Assembly: GCA_900088475.1 (NCBI GenBank)
Contig: FLMG01001299.1
Coordinates: 70,360-134,359 of the forward strand
DNA from: Hyphochytrium catenoides
Taxonomy: Eukaryota; Sar; Hyphochytriomycetes; Hyphochytriales; Hyphochytriaceae
Length of the DNA stretch: 64,000 bases
Direction of reading: 5' to 3'
Positions within the stretch are counted from its first letter, which is position 1. Every line of letters begins with the position of its first letter. The position numbers and the translations under genes are program-made. Shown here piece after piece: positions 1 through 24,912 of the stretch. The notes beneath the pieces were generated by a model, which did not search any database, was not told where the DNA came from, and saw nothing but the letters and a program-made list of their open reading frames with translations.

Positions 1-910
1 AAGGCGAAGAGAAGGAGAAATGCGTATTATAGCCCATAGTATGGAATGAAAGACTGCAAAATCGCATTCAATTTGCTGAGATGGAGAGAGAAATGGAATC
101 TTAGCTACGACGAGTTACTGCTCAGAGTAAAGGAAACCCCATTACCTGAAGGTGTTGAAGGCGCTAGAAGCCAGGGGTCAGGAGGAGAGTTGCAGCAGCC
201 CCGTGGCAGATAGTAGAAGTAAGACGAGACCAAGGGTTAGCCATTCACAAGGTCTTTCTTCCCTCTGCTCTGACTCTTCTATTCTATTTTACTCTCTCCG
301 CATACTTATACTAAGAAAATCGTCCTATTGGCACTGGCGGCCAAACCTTGAACGAACGATTGCTCTGTCTTTTCCTGGTCTTACCCACCTGGAGGCCCCG
401 GAGAGCAATGCTTGAGCAGCTCCTGTGGCCCAAACTCTTCAATGACATATTTGATAAAGACTCTGGTCAGGAACAATGCGTTAACCAATGGGATCTTAGA
501 TTCAGGCTGTCCCACAGGCTTAGACGACTTCACGGCTGCGGCTGTAGAGCGCTGCAGTACGAGAACGAGATGATGCAGCAGGACACTGAAGTTGTTTGTC
601 ATAGCATTGTTGAAGGCTATGGCAGGGAAGTGCATAGAAGTGACCAAGTTGAGAAAACAGAGTATATATGGAGGAAAAGTATATGTGTGTTCGAGTGAGA
701 GATAGTTTGAACCGAAAGAGGACCGAGAGAGAGACACAGACAGAGAGACCGAGAGAGAGAGCAGAGAGATAGCAGAGACAGGGACAGAGGAAGGAAGAGA
801 GAGGAAGGAAGAGAGAGAGAGACAGAGGAGAGACAGGGGAGAGACAGAGGAAGGAAAAGAGAGAGAGAGGAAGGATGAGAGAGAGAGACAGAGGAGAGAC
901 AGAAGAAGGA

Positions 911-982
<72 letters not shown>

Positions 983-2327
983 AGAGAGTGGAAGGGGTTA
1001 GGGCGACGGAAGGGCAGGTGGGCAAGGTACACTAGTGAGATTGATGCAGATCCGAATGGCTTGAGAACATTGACAAGCCACCGGCGGCAGTGGGAACCTA
1101 ATGCATGTAGTTTCGCTAGCTTTTCCGAGAAGATAACAGGTGGGCAGAAGAGTAACAAGTACGATGAAGGCGAAATTTTGTAGAGAAAGGAATGACAAAA
1201 AGGTGGCCAAGTGGCCGCTTGCCTTACTGACCAAGCTTTTGGCAAAGATCCTTGGCAGCCAACGTGAAGTTGTGGGGAATAACAGCGTGAAGTGGCTGGC
1301 TAAACCCAAAAAGCTTGGACCAGACAGGCTGGTCCGCTGAATAGCTCTTCTCTTCACATATGGCGTTCAAAACGGCAAGGTCACCACTCGGAAGGGCCTT
1401 GCCCCCGGAAGATGGGACGTTACCCATCCTTTTCCAGGGCCAAATAGATCCTTGAATAACCCCAGAGGGGGGCGATTGCTCTTCACGGTCCTCCCATATG
1501 CGGTGTGACCCCTCTCTTAAGCTGCTTCAAAGCTTAATCCTCAACTGTTGCTAGGTCGGCTTCCTGATGAAAAGTGATGGTAAAGTGAACGCGCAGCACG
1601 ATCAGGAGCAAGGCGCTGTTGATACGATGCAGAGTCTGCGGGAAGATTGCTGAGAAATCCGAGACTCTTTTCTAAATCGTACAGCTGTACAGCATAAGAC
1701 ATCCAAAACAGAGACGGGCTAATGCCCCTTTCCTTCACCTCAGAAACCGATGATGGAGTTTTATGCATCAGGCATCGAAGAGTTAAACGCCAAAAGGGGG
1801 CTTAGGCACCGGCAAGGATCTCGGTTAGCGGTCACCTTTTGCTATTTGTGACAGACGCAATATTTACAAGGCTAATCAAGGAAATAGCCTCTGTCATCAG
1901 GAATAGTATTAGCCAATCAGAATCTGCCAACGGGGAATGCGTCAAATGATTGACCAGGTGAGCTACCATTCCGGACTTTTCGATTCCGACATTCCGAGAT
2001 GAGCATTACAAAAAGGTAGTTCAGTCCGAAATATGACTCTCACAACCAGTATGTCAGTAATATTACCTTTGATAATTGTGAAGAAGCACGTCGCTGTGCT
2101 AACCCAATAATAGTACGCCTTCCCTATAGAGAAAACTTTCTTCCACCCTCCTCGAGACGTCATTGCCCAGTATTCGCAATGACAAATCTCTGTAAAACGT
2201 GTCTGCGAATGATCTTCATCTCACTTATCAAGAGACAAAGCAGAGCGCAGGCAGGGTAGACGGCAGAGAGACCATAGTAAGAGGAACTAGACAGAATAGA
2301 CTTGAAGGTCTTTCGTTGACGTCTACG
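1..2327. other. Region with no recognisable gene; GA-rich low complexity
   Basis: No ORF here resembles a known family. The most obvious content is a purine-rich tract on the + strand from about 700 to 990. It yields artefactual Ser/Leu-rich reading frames on the - strand and Arg/Glu-rich ones on the +. The last few hundred bases should hold the promoter and 5' UTR of the bZIP gene that starts at 2328. I see no repeat with transposon hallmarks and no confident RNA gene. Confidence 0.5.
919..979. repeat. (GA)n microsatellite
   Basis: About 61 bp of uninterrupted GA dinucleotide repeat, embedded in an imperfect GA/GGA-rich tract running from about 700 to 990. Similar GA or CT tracts recur through the window, several inside introns. 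Confidence 0.95.
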
Positions 2328-3521
2328 ATGAGAGTCGAAGAGGATGGCGTCCTCAGCCTCGATCAGGAGGAAGCCTTGGCAGTCTTTCGGGATTTTGACT
2401 TTGACAAGGCTGCACCTTTCCCAATTCTAGAAGACGAGCTGTACTCAAGCTCGTCTCCTGCCCCGTCGTCCTCTGCATCCACTGACGGAGATGCCATTAG
2501 TCTTGAAGACGAAAGCCTTGTCAACACGCCTCTCAGTAGTATGGAGGATCAGGAGATCCTGGACGACATCCGTCTTGGGGAAGATCTCACCCTTATGTTG
2601 GAGGACGCACCTGCAGCCTTTACAGCCCCGTCGACAACACCCGTGGCGGTTCCGCAGCCGGGCCTCTGTGTCGCAGCGGTTTCAACTCCTCAGGCTCAGG
2701 GCTTAGAAGCTTACGCATTTGAGGGTGTCTCGCAAGCTGTACCCATACCTCTACATTATGAAGAGGTAGTGACAACCACATCTGTCCCCAAGCGGCAACT
2801 GCAAGAGCCGTCCACGCCATCTGCAGCAGAAATCAAGAGATTGAAGAGAGATATCCGCCTAATGAAGAACAGAGAGAGTGCCAACCGCTCCCGTATGCGC
2901 CGTAAAGAGCTGATGAATGCACTGGAGGACGAAAACAAGGAGCTCAGACAGAAAATCTCCGAGCTGAACGGCCAGGTGGCTGCATACAAGGCAGAGAGCG
3001 AAACTTTGAAACGTCACAACCGGTTGCTGGAGTCTCTCCTGACTAGGAACAATAGAATGCCTGCAGTCTCGGAGAGCGAAGTTTCTTCTGCGGTCACATC
3101 GCAGAAGGAGACTGCGGTGACGGGGGCGGGCGCTGTTCTCTTCGCAGTCGTATTCTCGGTATCGCTGTTTTCTCTCTCACCATACCTAGAGGGAGAAGGC
3201 GCTGACGGGTCGGTCTTCCCATCACCAATGCGCAGAGGGAGGGTCCTCCAAGTTATGGACAGCGGTGATTCTGCTGCCTCGTCTGGCCTGATCAGCTCTC
3301 TCCCTTGTCTTTCCATCTTGGCCTTCCTCTTTAACTCGGGCAAGCTGTTCCATTGGTTGACTCGGGGGCTCTTCATCTTTCTTTCGGTACTGTTCGCTTT
3401 TTTTGTCCAGGAGAAGCTTAGTTCTTGGGACTTCTTCATGAGCAAGTGCAGAGACGTCAGGGGAGCATGGAGCCAGAACTCGCAGTTGCCAATGCTTGCG
3501 ACGAAAGACAAGGCTTCATAG
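2328..3521 (+). CDS. Membrane-anchored bZIP transcription factor (ATF6/CREB3/bZIP28-like)
   Basis: Intronless ORF of 397 residues from the first in-frame ATG; the frame stays open upstream without an ATG. The N-terminal half is acidic and rich in Ser and Pro (an activation-domain-like composition). Around residues 165-235 lies a bZIP: a basic region containing KNRESANRSR, then a zipper with Leu at successive heptads (one heptad position is Tyr). Two hydrophobic stretches follow, at about 263-285 and 329-362, so the protein is probably membrane-tethered. Known biology: ER-anchored bZIPs such as ATF6, CREB3 and plant bZIP28 are released by site-1/site-2 proteases during ER stress or sterol change. 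That role is an inference here. I see no clear RxxL site-1 motif, and which side of the membrane the C-terminus faces is unknown. DNA-binding identity is secure; membrane control is likely but unproven. Confidence 0.85.
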   Translation: MRVEEDGVLSLDQEEALAVFRDFDFDKAAPFPILEDELYSSSSPAPSSSASTDGDAISLEDESLVNTPLSSMEDQEILDDIRLGEDLTLMLEDAPAAFTAPSTTPVAVPQPGLCVAAVSTPQAQGLEAYAFEGVSQAVPIPLHYEEVVTTTSVPKRQLQEPSTPSAAEIKRLKRDIRLMKNRESANRSRMRRKELMNALEDENKELRQKISELNGQVAAYKAESETLKRHNRLLESLLTRNNRMPAVSESEVSSAVTSQKETAVTGAGAVLFAVVFSVSLFSLSPYLEGEGADGSVFPSPMRRGRVLQVMDSGDSAASSGLISSLPCLSILAFLFNSGKLFHWLTRGLFIFLSVLFAFFVQEKLSSWDFFMSKCRDVRGAWSQNSQLPMLATKDKAS

Positions 3522-4090
3522 TAGAACAGAGAAGTTCCCTCCTTCGCAGAGGCGTCAAGACGTCTAACGTTATTTATGGTGTTACATGCCCTGTAACATT
3601 AATCTTATTTATTTGCTTACTAGAACACATCTTCTCATAACAGGTAAAAGTTAGACTTCTCTCTTCGTTAGGGTCATAGATGGACTCTAGGACCAATGCC
3701 CTTACCAGGTCGTGCCATACTCTTCCTCACTTGTTGACGTTCTCCTCCTAATGTAGCTTCATATCCATCAGTCGGTCTACCTTGTCCGCCGAACTGTCCA
3801 TCTCTCTGCCGCCGTCCATCTCACCCTCTTGCCCATCAGCATCCCCTCCGTGCTACCGCACTCATTTTTGAATAGCCTAGGAGTTTCCTCAATCGCGCAA
3901 GAGAATGTCTTGGCTTACGCGTCCGCCCACACCCCATTATTGGCCTTGGTAATGGTTGTAGAGACGCGGTTGAACTTCTGCTCTCCTTGAACGGGGGAAA
4001 CCGGCGTCGACAGTTGCCCCTCGCTTACTGCGGACGACAACGATGGGTCCTTGTTGGAGGGAGCGAAGGTGCCAACACGGTCAGAATTCA
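3522..4090. other. Intergenic, no gene seen
   Basis: Sequence between the bZIP stop and the possible small gene to its right. It should include the bZIP 3' UTR and terminator. I see no coding signal or repeat of note. Confidence 0.4.
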
Positions 4091-4093
4091 CAC

Positions 4094-4788
4094 AATACCT
4101 TAGGCCTCACACCAGCAAGAATGAGGCAAGAGAGAGATATCCCCACTGCCAAACTAAACAGAAAGCAGGTTGAGGCGAATTTAATAGAGGTTGACGCGAA
4201 GGCTGAAGGGATAAAAGTGGTGAAAGTGGTGGCTCACGCAGAAAGGAAGGAGCTCCCTAACACTTACTCTTTTGCTCTGCACCTTAAGCATGGGATCCTT
4301 ATCGTAGAGCCACGCTCTTTGTGCCGCCGTGTTCCGCTTTGAGTCCTCATCGTGCCTAACGATTTCTCCGCAGGCCCCGGAGGTCTTGAAGCCCTTCTCC
4401 TGGCGTTGGGAACCACTGCCGCCTGATTTGGAAGATAGAGGTTGACTGAGAAGACTAATCACATTCGTCGCATCCAGGAAGTAAGAAAGAGGCTGGGGGA
4501 GGAGAGAAGCGAGCGCTTAAGAGTGGAGCACGGCAGTGAATCAGCAAAAGCCTGGGTATCAACCCCACCTGCCCTTGGAGCAGAGCTATCATGCATCATC
4601 CTTTGTTCTGTCTTGGAGCATGCCTCGCCCTTTCCATAACTAGCCTGCGTCGTGGTCTCAAAGTGATTGGACGCATATCTCTCTTCCCCTTCAACCGCGC
4701 TTTGGAAGCCCTGTTTGAAGCTATCTTTATCCTCTCCGCCTGAAGAAAGGCTACGCTGCACCGCACCTATCGTATCCAACGTCGCCAT
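4094..4788 (-). CDS. Possible small spliced gene, unknown product
   Basis: Tentative. On the - strand an ORF opens at an ATG at 4788 (protein begins MATLDTIGAVQRS) and stays open for about 100 residues of Ser/Glu-rich sequence. A second open stretch of similar composition lies around 4250-4450. It ends at a strong GTAAGT donor after the residues VQSKR, and a pyrimidine-rich stretch ending in TTTAG lies downstream near 4150. I could not fix the first intron or the terminus. No domain, signal peptide or membrane segment is recognisable, and this could equally be chance open frame. Confidence 0.25.
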
Positions 4789-4789
4789 A

Positions 4790-6386
4790 CGTGGCTGGCC
4801 GCCTTTCTCTGCCTAAAGTAGAAGTTGGTCACATCATAGGGCTTAAGAATGAGGATAAGTCAAAGCCAAGACAATGAAGTAGATTGATGCCGGGAGCGAC
4901 GTCTGCTTAGCTAGCAGGATGGAAACAAGTTGCTAGCGAGTAAGGGGAGAAATCTTGCCTGGAGCTTCCTCTTTTGCGCCGGAGTGAGGTCCCTTCCTTG
5001 GCTCGGTACTTGAAAGTGTTGAGCGTGAGTGGTGGTGACTTCTCTCTGCCGAAAGAAAAGAAGAGGATTAGGCTTATGGGCAGCAACTCCACGTCCTAGC
5101 TCACACGCGTACATTCCCATAGTCAGCCAACACACCCTTCAGAGGGGGTGCCCGCTCCTCAAACCAGTTGCCTGGTGACGACCAGTGTTAGGGTGAGCAC
5201 TATGAGACTCTTTCTCAATTGAGCGCTTTCTGCGAGAAATGGTTGTTACCGTGGAGTGTCTCCTTCTGATAGTCTCGAGTCCCCATCGCCTATTACTGCT
5301 GAACCAGCTCGTCCACTCTTCGCTTCAATCCCTGGCCTTCTAGTCTCCCTAAGGTTGGGATGTACTGCGCGATGTCGTCAGCGTCACTTGCGAGCTGTAG
5401 ATCTGGGTCTAGATATACAGGGCCGTCAGGGAGAAGAGGAGGAATCGATGAAGTCCTGTCGCACTAGAACCAATGTGTCCAGCAGGAAGGCTGAAGTCAG
5501 GAGCGCATCCAAGGTAGAGAAGAGAGAGGAACTCGGAGGACACTGAGAGCGTGATGGGTGATGGCGAACGAAGAGGCATGACCACTTGGCTGACAAGAAA
5601 CAAAGACCGTCGGGAGAGATAGAGAAGAAGAGAGGAGAGGAAGTGCGATAAAAAGGATAAGATACCGTGTGTGTGGAGACAGAGGGGGAGAGAGACACAG
5701 CGAGAGAGAGAACCTGATTAGAGACACAGAGAGAGACAGAGAGACAGAGAGAGTTCGAGAGAGAGAGAGGAAGAGAGCAAGAGAGTTTGAGAGACAGACA
5801 GAGAGAGAGACATAAAGAGAGAGAGACAAAGCGTGAGGGACCGGCGGCAGCAGCAGGTGGGGTAAACATCAAGGAAGAAAACGGAAACGGATCACCTTGT
5901 CTACAATCTTCACAGGTCATTCAAACCATTCGGATTAGGAACCTAACTTGATAATATCCTACATTCGGCGGCTCGCCTTATGTCCGGAATCATCCCAATG
6001 CTCATTCATATTTAGAATAATACCTTCTTATACCCGATATGGATGGCCTTGTTTATGCAAAACTCAGTACTAGGTATGAACCTCCCTGACATACCCAGAC
6101 TGGGTGAAAGGCAAGGCCGTCAAATGTATGGAACTGTTCTGGGAGATTCATGGTATCCGTCTGAAGCCAGTACAGTTTGTATGGGAGCCAATAGAGAGAG
6201 GGAGGGAGACTGACGATTATTGTCGATCAGCAAAAAGTCAATAAAAATCTCCGCCCGCATCGGCTTTCCCAACAAGTCTGTGAAGCTTTCAGCAGCGCTT
6301 CCAAGGCATTTTTGTCAGCAGTGAGCATCTTCTGACCTTTTGAAGCTTCATTGGCTGCTACCGTAGAGGCAGAAGAAGTCAGAAAC
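4790..6386. other. Intergenic with GA-rich tract (about 5640-5830)
   Basis: No recognisable gene. An imperfect GA/GACA-rich tract on the + strand between about 5640 and 5830 creates low-complexity Ser/Leu frames on the other strand. The final few hundred bases are the presumed promoter region of the COX6A gene. Confidence 0.45.
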
Positions 6387-6919
6387 ATGGTGTGTGATGC
6401 TGGTGCTATATTAGGTATCTTATAATACTATTCTGTTTTAACATCTTCTTGCTGTGGCGTCGCAGGCCTCAGTTCTTGCAAAGACCGCTAGGACAGCCCT
6501 TGCTAGGAGCTCCCAGCAAGTGCGCCGCTTTTCTGTCCATGATAAGGCGCATGCTGAAGGTATGTTTGTAAGGTTATGTTGAGTTTCTGTTTTATACTGT
6601 CTCATACTCTTATGGCGTCTTTAAGAGGAAATGCGCAAGTGGGCAAAGATTTCCAAAGCTGCAGTAGCGGGGGTCACGGTTTTCGGAGTTATCACTATCT
6701 ACAATGAGTCTCAGCATCATGAGGAGCATGAAAACCCAGAGTATTCATACCTAAGAATCCGCACTAAGAAGTTCCCTTGGAAGTGCAGCGACTGCGGGTA
6801 AGACTACCGATTGGCTTCACGGTTGTGTCTCTCTAACGGCGACTTTTGGTTCCTCTAGCCCCTTTGAGATGGATTGCATCAAGAAGTGCAAGGAAGAGCT
6901 AGCTGCTGGTTCTGAGTAG
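6387..6919 (+). CDS. COX6A: Cytochrome c oxidase subunit 6A (COX VIa)
   Basis: Four exons: the bare ATG at 6387-6389, then 6466-6559, 6626-6797 and 6859-6919. All introns are GT-AG and the frame is continuous. The product is about 109 residues. It has a basic, Ser/Arg-rich N-terminus typical of a mitochondrial presequence (MASVLAKTARTALARSS), one hydrophobic segment (AAVAGVTVFGVITIY), and the family motif around PEYSYLRIRTKKFPW followed by a Cys-rich tail containing DCGPFEMDC. COX6A is a nuclear-encoded single-span subunit on the intermembrane side of complex IV. A first exon carrying only the start codon is unusual but matches the splice signals. The gene converges on the KDM5 gene with only about 70 bp between the stop codons. 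Confidence 0.88.
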
Positions 6920-6988
6920 GCGCCTCTATTGTCCGGAGACCTGAAACAGGCTTCTTGATCACCACTGTGCTAGGAACGAGTAATAAGG

Positions 6989-20915
<13,927 letters not shown>

Positions 20916-23420
20916 ATGGAGTTACAAGGTGCCTTCGAGCTTGAGGGCTTCTTGGATGACATGGGAGTTGGACTTGCTTCGCCACCTCGAGAGGTGGCGA
21001 ATTCCTTACCCCAGTCGCTAAGAACGGGACTGCAAACGGTGTCAGAACTTGGAGTGCCTGTCACTGAGTCGTCCGTTACGATTAGAGCTTATAAGCGGCC
21101 TCTCAGTGGTCTATCTACAGAGCGCAGCTTTCAACACGAGCGAGAGGCCACTGAAGAAAATGACCATTTAGATTTCAAGACACATCTTCTTCTTAAAATT
21201 TCCTATCCGAAGAGGTACAGCTGCTTAGGCACTATCCTCTATGGAAAGCAGTTAGAGGATATAAAAGGTAAGAGAGTCAACTTCAAGGCGGTCCGGCCGG
21301 TTCTGATTATCTCCTCAGTGTCGCTGCTGAGAACTATCGACGAAGGAGTCAATGAGGCCTTTCTCGTGCTCGGTCCTCCTGGGTCTGGCAAGAAAACTAT
21401 TTTGACTCAAGTACTCGACTCCATCCGCGAAGGGGAGAGGAAAGCCGGGCCAAAGATCAAGTTCTCCGTTGTCACATTGAACGGATTGTGGCATTCCACC
21501 AGTGATGATGCAGTGGCTGAGATCATTTTGCAGTTGTCCGCCGTACCGGATGGTTCCAAGAGGGTAATGAACCTTAACACTGACCTGAAAACCTTAACCC
21601 ACCCCGGCACACCTCTTTCATGTTGGTCTCTCCTTATTTGGCTATCCTATGCTATGAAGAGTAACATCATGTCATGCTGCCTTAGGTGGTGCCTCCATCC
21701 ATAGACCGCCTGGGCCTTCTCATGGACATCTTGGAGTCCAAGAAAGCAGCGAAAAAGAGTCTTGTCGTTGTCCTAGAAAATTTTGAGCACTTTGCGAAGC
21801 AGCGGCAGGCCACTCTGTACAAGCTTCTCGACATGCTGCAGGTCGGGCCCTCACCCTCCTAATTTCGCGGGCAGCATACTGCTTGCTGAGCGTGAAACTC
21901 CTGGAACAGGAATCAACAATAGCGGTGGCAGTCGTCGGTCTAACTTCGGATATTGCAGCGGTGGAGAACCTAGAAAAACGGATAAGATCTAGGTAAAGGC
22001 GCACATACGATCCACTCTTTACCATATGGGAAGGTCCAATGTGTCCAAACGCTCTGACTTAATGACCTTGACTACCTTGACTGAAGGATTGCGTGGCTTA
22101 TACTTTGTCATGCAGGTTTTCATCGCGGATAAGCCTCATCCCCTCTTCAGCTACGTTAGAGGACTATTTATCGGTGGGCACATGAAATTTTTTGGCTCCG
22201 GACGCTTATAGCTCAAACCCTGGATCGTGCTTGCGATTCTTTTGTAGGTGGTCCGTGGTTACCTGTTAATCTCGGACAAGCTTATTCGGAGGCGCTGTCC
22301 ATACCGGCTCTCCCGATATAACAGCTTGGTCGGGACGCTCATAGCCAGTAAACCGTTTCAGAGCTGGTTGGAGAGTCATTTGGTGCATTCGGGACTCACT
22401 GTTAGCTGGCTCATGAGAGTTCTCTACTTAGTTGCGTCAGGCCTGCGAATGGTTGACGGTAAGAGTAAAGCGCTTTCAGCCACAGAGCCCAGTTTGTCTC
22501 CTATGATGATGTCATGTTTAGGCACCTAGTTCTAAAGCAGCGGCGTTTCATCATTTCCAGGTTATTCTGCCCTAGACCTTGCCGACTTTGAACGGTCCGC
22601 CCAGTTTGCAGGCCTCCCTTCTCGAACGACAGTTTTAAAGAACATCCTGAAAGGTGGGCATCCTGACTTCAGTCTAGTGTTACTGGTCATGTTTCGAAAA
22701 CGTTTGTCTCACAAATCGTCTGTCAAACATCTTCACATGACGATCAGACCCATCTCGCTTGCGCTCTACCTTACGAGTCGCCTAACCTTTGCATTCTAGA
22801 CCTCGCGGTGATTGAAATCGCACTTCTTCTGGCGCTGAGGCAACTCCATATCAAGCAGGAAATGTCGCCAGAGACTCTGCCACACTGCACTTTTGAAATG
22901 ATCTACCGCGAATATGTCCAACAGAGCACGATGTCCAATACTCATCCCTCTCTATACAGCAGAAGAGTGTGTCTCAAGGTAGGTCTGACGCTCCTCTTCT
23001 GTCTGTACATTCCTGCTCATTTAGACCATCTACTTCCATACTCCCTTCCCTGTGAGATGCCCTTTGCTTGCTATTTGTGGCTCCCACGCGTATGGGCTCC
23101 GCCTTGTTGAGAGTTCAGTTGTAAGCCTTAGAGCTTCTTTCTCTTGCCTAGCCTTCCTTCTTAGCCTCAGACAGTGGTCGACTCACTTTTCCCTTCGAAA
23201 GGCCTTCCAGAATCTTCTGGACCTGAACCTTGTGGAGTTCACCGATTTAGGGGAGCGAGGAAAGTCTCTATGCTTTGCCTTCGAAAGAAGAGGCGAGCAT
23301 CGACTGCTTGGCCATCAGAAAGTCAACATAACCGTACCCCCTACTCTCCTGTTATCCATGATAGAAAGTGGAGAAATCTTCTGCCCGCTGGAGATTAGAG
23401 TCTGGGGCTTAAAGGGCTAG
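20916..23420 (+). CDS. ORC4: Origin recognition complex subunit 4
   Basis: Multi-exon AAA+ family gene. The P-loop exon encodes FLVLGPPGSGKKTILTQVL (near 21360-21415). The Walker B-like segment is LVVVLENFEHFAKQRQ (near 21760). Sensor 1 follows in an exon near 21900-21990 (IAVAVVGLTSD, then LEKRIRSR). The C-terminal winged-helix half is recognisable from FEMIYREYV (near 22890) to KAFQNLLDLNLVEF (near 23200) and on to the stop at 23420. ORC4 is an ATPase-fold subunit of the complex that marks replication origins and loads MCM helicase. Two oddities: Lys replaces the usual Ser/Thr after the P-loop Lys, and the Walker B acidic pair is reduced to one Glu. The start at 20916 is the first ATG of the open N-terminal exon; an earlier exon is possible. 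The stop lies 40 bp from the convergent phosphatase gene. Confidence 0.85.
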
Positions 23421-23460
23421 GCCACATTTTATGCACAGGTCTGCCAATGCTTAACCATTA

Positions 23461-24274
23461 TCAGACAACCAGGCTCAGTGCTCTGGGTAATAGGAAGAGT
23501 GCAATTCCTCCGTGCAGGAAGTAACCAAAGGCTGCTCCTACTATCACATCCGAAGGGTAGTGATGGCCTAAGACTAACCTAGAGAAGCCAACCAACATGG
23601 CCCAAAGCCACAAGAAGGTCACAACGGTTTCCGAGAGTTTCAGAGAAGGGAACACTGACTTTATAACTGGGAAGTTATCTGTAGGGAAGAGTAACAAGTC
23701 AGGCAATCGGCTGCTTAAGCTCCTTAGATAGAGGAAAGGCCCACTGTACCTTGAGCTGTTCCTGCTAGCACACGCAGGATTGTGAAAGCGCGGGTTGAAT
23801 GCCCTGACGGAAAGGAATGGACATCAACAGAAACAAATCGGGCATCGTGACGATGTGTCGGGGGTCGATGCCGTTTCACGGTAGCTTTGAGGATTGGGAT
23901 AATGCAGATGTCAACCTGCATCGCATAGTTAGGCGTTTTACAGCTGGTGAGGAATAATTAGTGCCCTTACCAGCAGGGCCAGCCAGAAAGTGACGATGAA
24001 CCGCTTTTGATCTTCGTTTAGATTGAAGCCAATGGCCAGCCAGTATAAAAGCGTCAGAATTGGAATCACGAGAAGATATCTACATAGCAAAGACATGGAA
24101 GGTCAGCGCTTGGCGACACTCGTAAAACACCATAGCTCCACATGCTCACAGTATGCCGTCAGCAGTGAGCGCAACCAGCTCCCATGCTAGAATAGCGACC
24201 CGCGAGTTGCCGAGAGCTTGATGGATGTTGCGGACTACCCAGAAGTCCCAGGCATAGAGATTCTTCACAACCAT
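23461..24274 (-). CDS. PAP2-family lipid phosphatase, PLPP6-like (polyisoprenoid/presqualene diphosphate phosphatase type)
   Basis: About four exons, from an ATG at 24274 (MVVKNLYAWDF) to the stop at 23461. The three PAP2 motifs are all present: KATVKRHRP near 23880, SFPSGHSTRAF near 23810, and SRLVLGHHYPSD near 23560, giving the catalytic His residues and Asp. Several hydrophobic segments are spread around them, as expected for a six-span ER or Golgi phosphatase. The spacing and the sequence before PSGH most resemble human PLPP6, which dephosphorylates polyisoprenyl diphosphates such as presqualene diphosphate and farnesyl diphosphate; substrate here is inferred. It is convergent with ORC4 and divergent from cereblon, with a shared promoter region of about 640 bp. 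Confidence 0.8.
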
Positions 24275-24912
24275 GGCGTTCTGCCTCCTAACGGCCCCGC
24301 CCTGCCGTGACAAGATTTCCCTTTTATGGTATACTAGTAGAAGGAGACGCAGACTCAAGAGCAGCGGGTGGAAGACTGAGACTCACAGAGCCGTGATAAA
24401 GAGTTTCTAAACGGACTGATGGTCGCTCTCCGCGCTCCTCACGCCTACATGCTTGTATAAGCCTCGAGCAAGGTCATTCATTGCCTGACCTGCTCAGCAA
24501 GGTCTGTTCTCCAATTCTCTGCCATCTTTTGCGCCTCATCATCACGATCTCACTCAGCAGGTAGTAGCCGCTAACGCTATTACATGTTTCGCATGAGAAA
24601 TAATACTTCTTTGGGAAAATTAAAACCTATTGTTAATACGCCTGAAAGATTCTAGGTAGAGAATATTCCTGTTTGTTTCGCGAGAGGTTTCAATAGAGAG
24701 GTCACAGCTTCAGAAGCAAAGAAGGCAAGAAACCAGCCAAGGAAGCTTCAGAACCCGTGATGCTTCCGCGCCTCGTCTGATTCTCAAAGCTCAACTGATG
24801 CTGGCCCAGCGCGATGCAGAAATGCATTGCCGTGTCATCCCTCCAGCGTTCATGAACTATGGCGAGGCACACGGATCACGCTCTGTAAGGAAGACAACTC
24901 TCGGCGGAGGGA
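24275..24912. promoter_or_regulatory. Shared divergent promoter region (inferred)
   Basis: About 640 bp between the start codons of the PLPP6-like gene (-) and the cereblon gene (+). It must hold the transcription starts of both. No specific element is recognised. Confidence 0.4.

Noticed and set aside
381-1025. Long Ser/Leu-rich frames on the - strand and Arg/Glu-rich frame on the + strand
   Set aside because: They are direct translations of the GA microsatellite and have no domain or complex sequence outside it.
5426-5920. Ser/Leu-rich - strand frame
   Set aside because: Low-complexity product of the GA-rich tract at 5640-5830.
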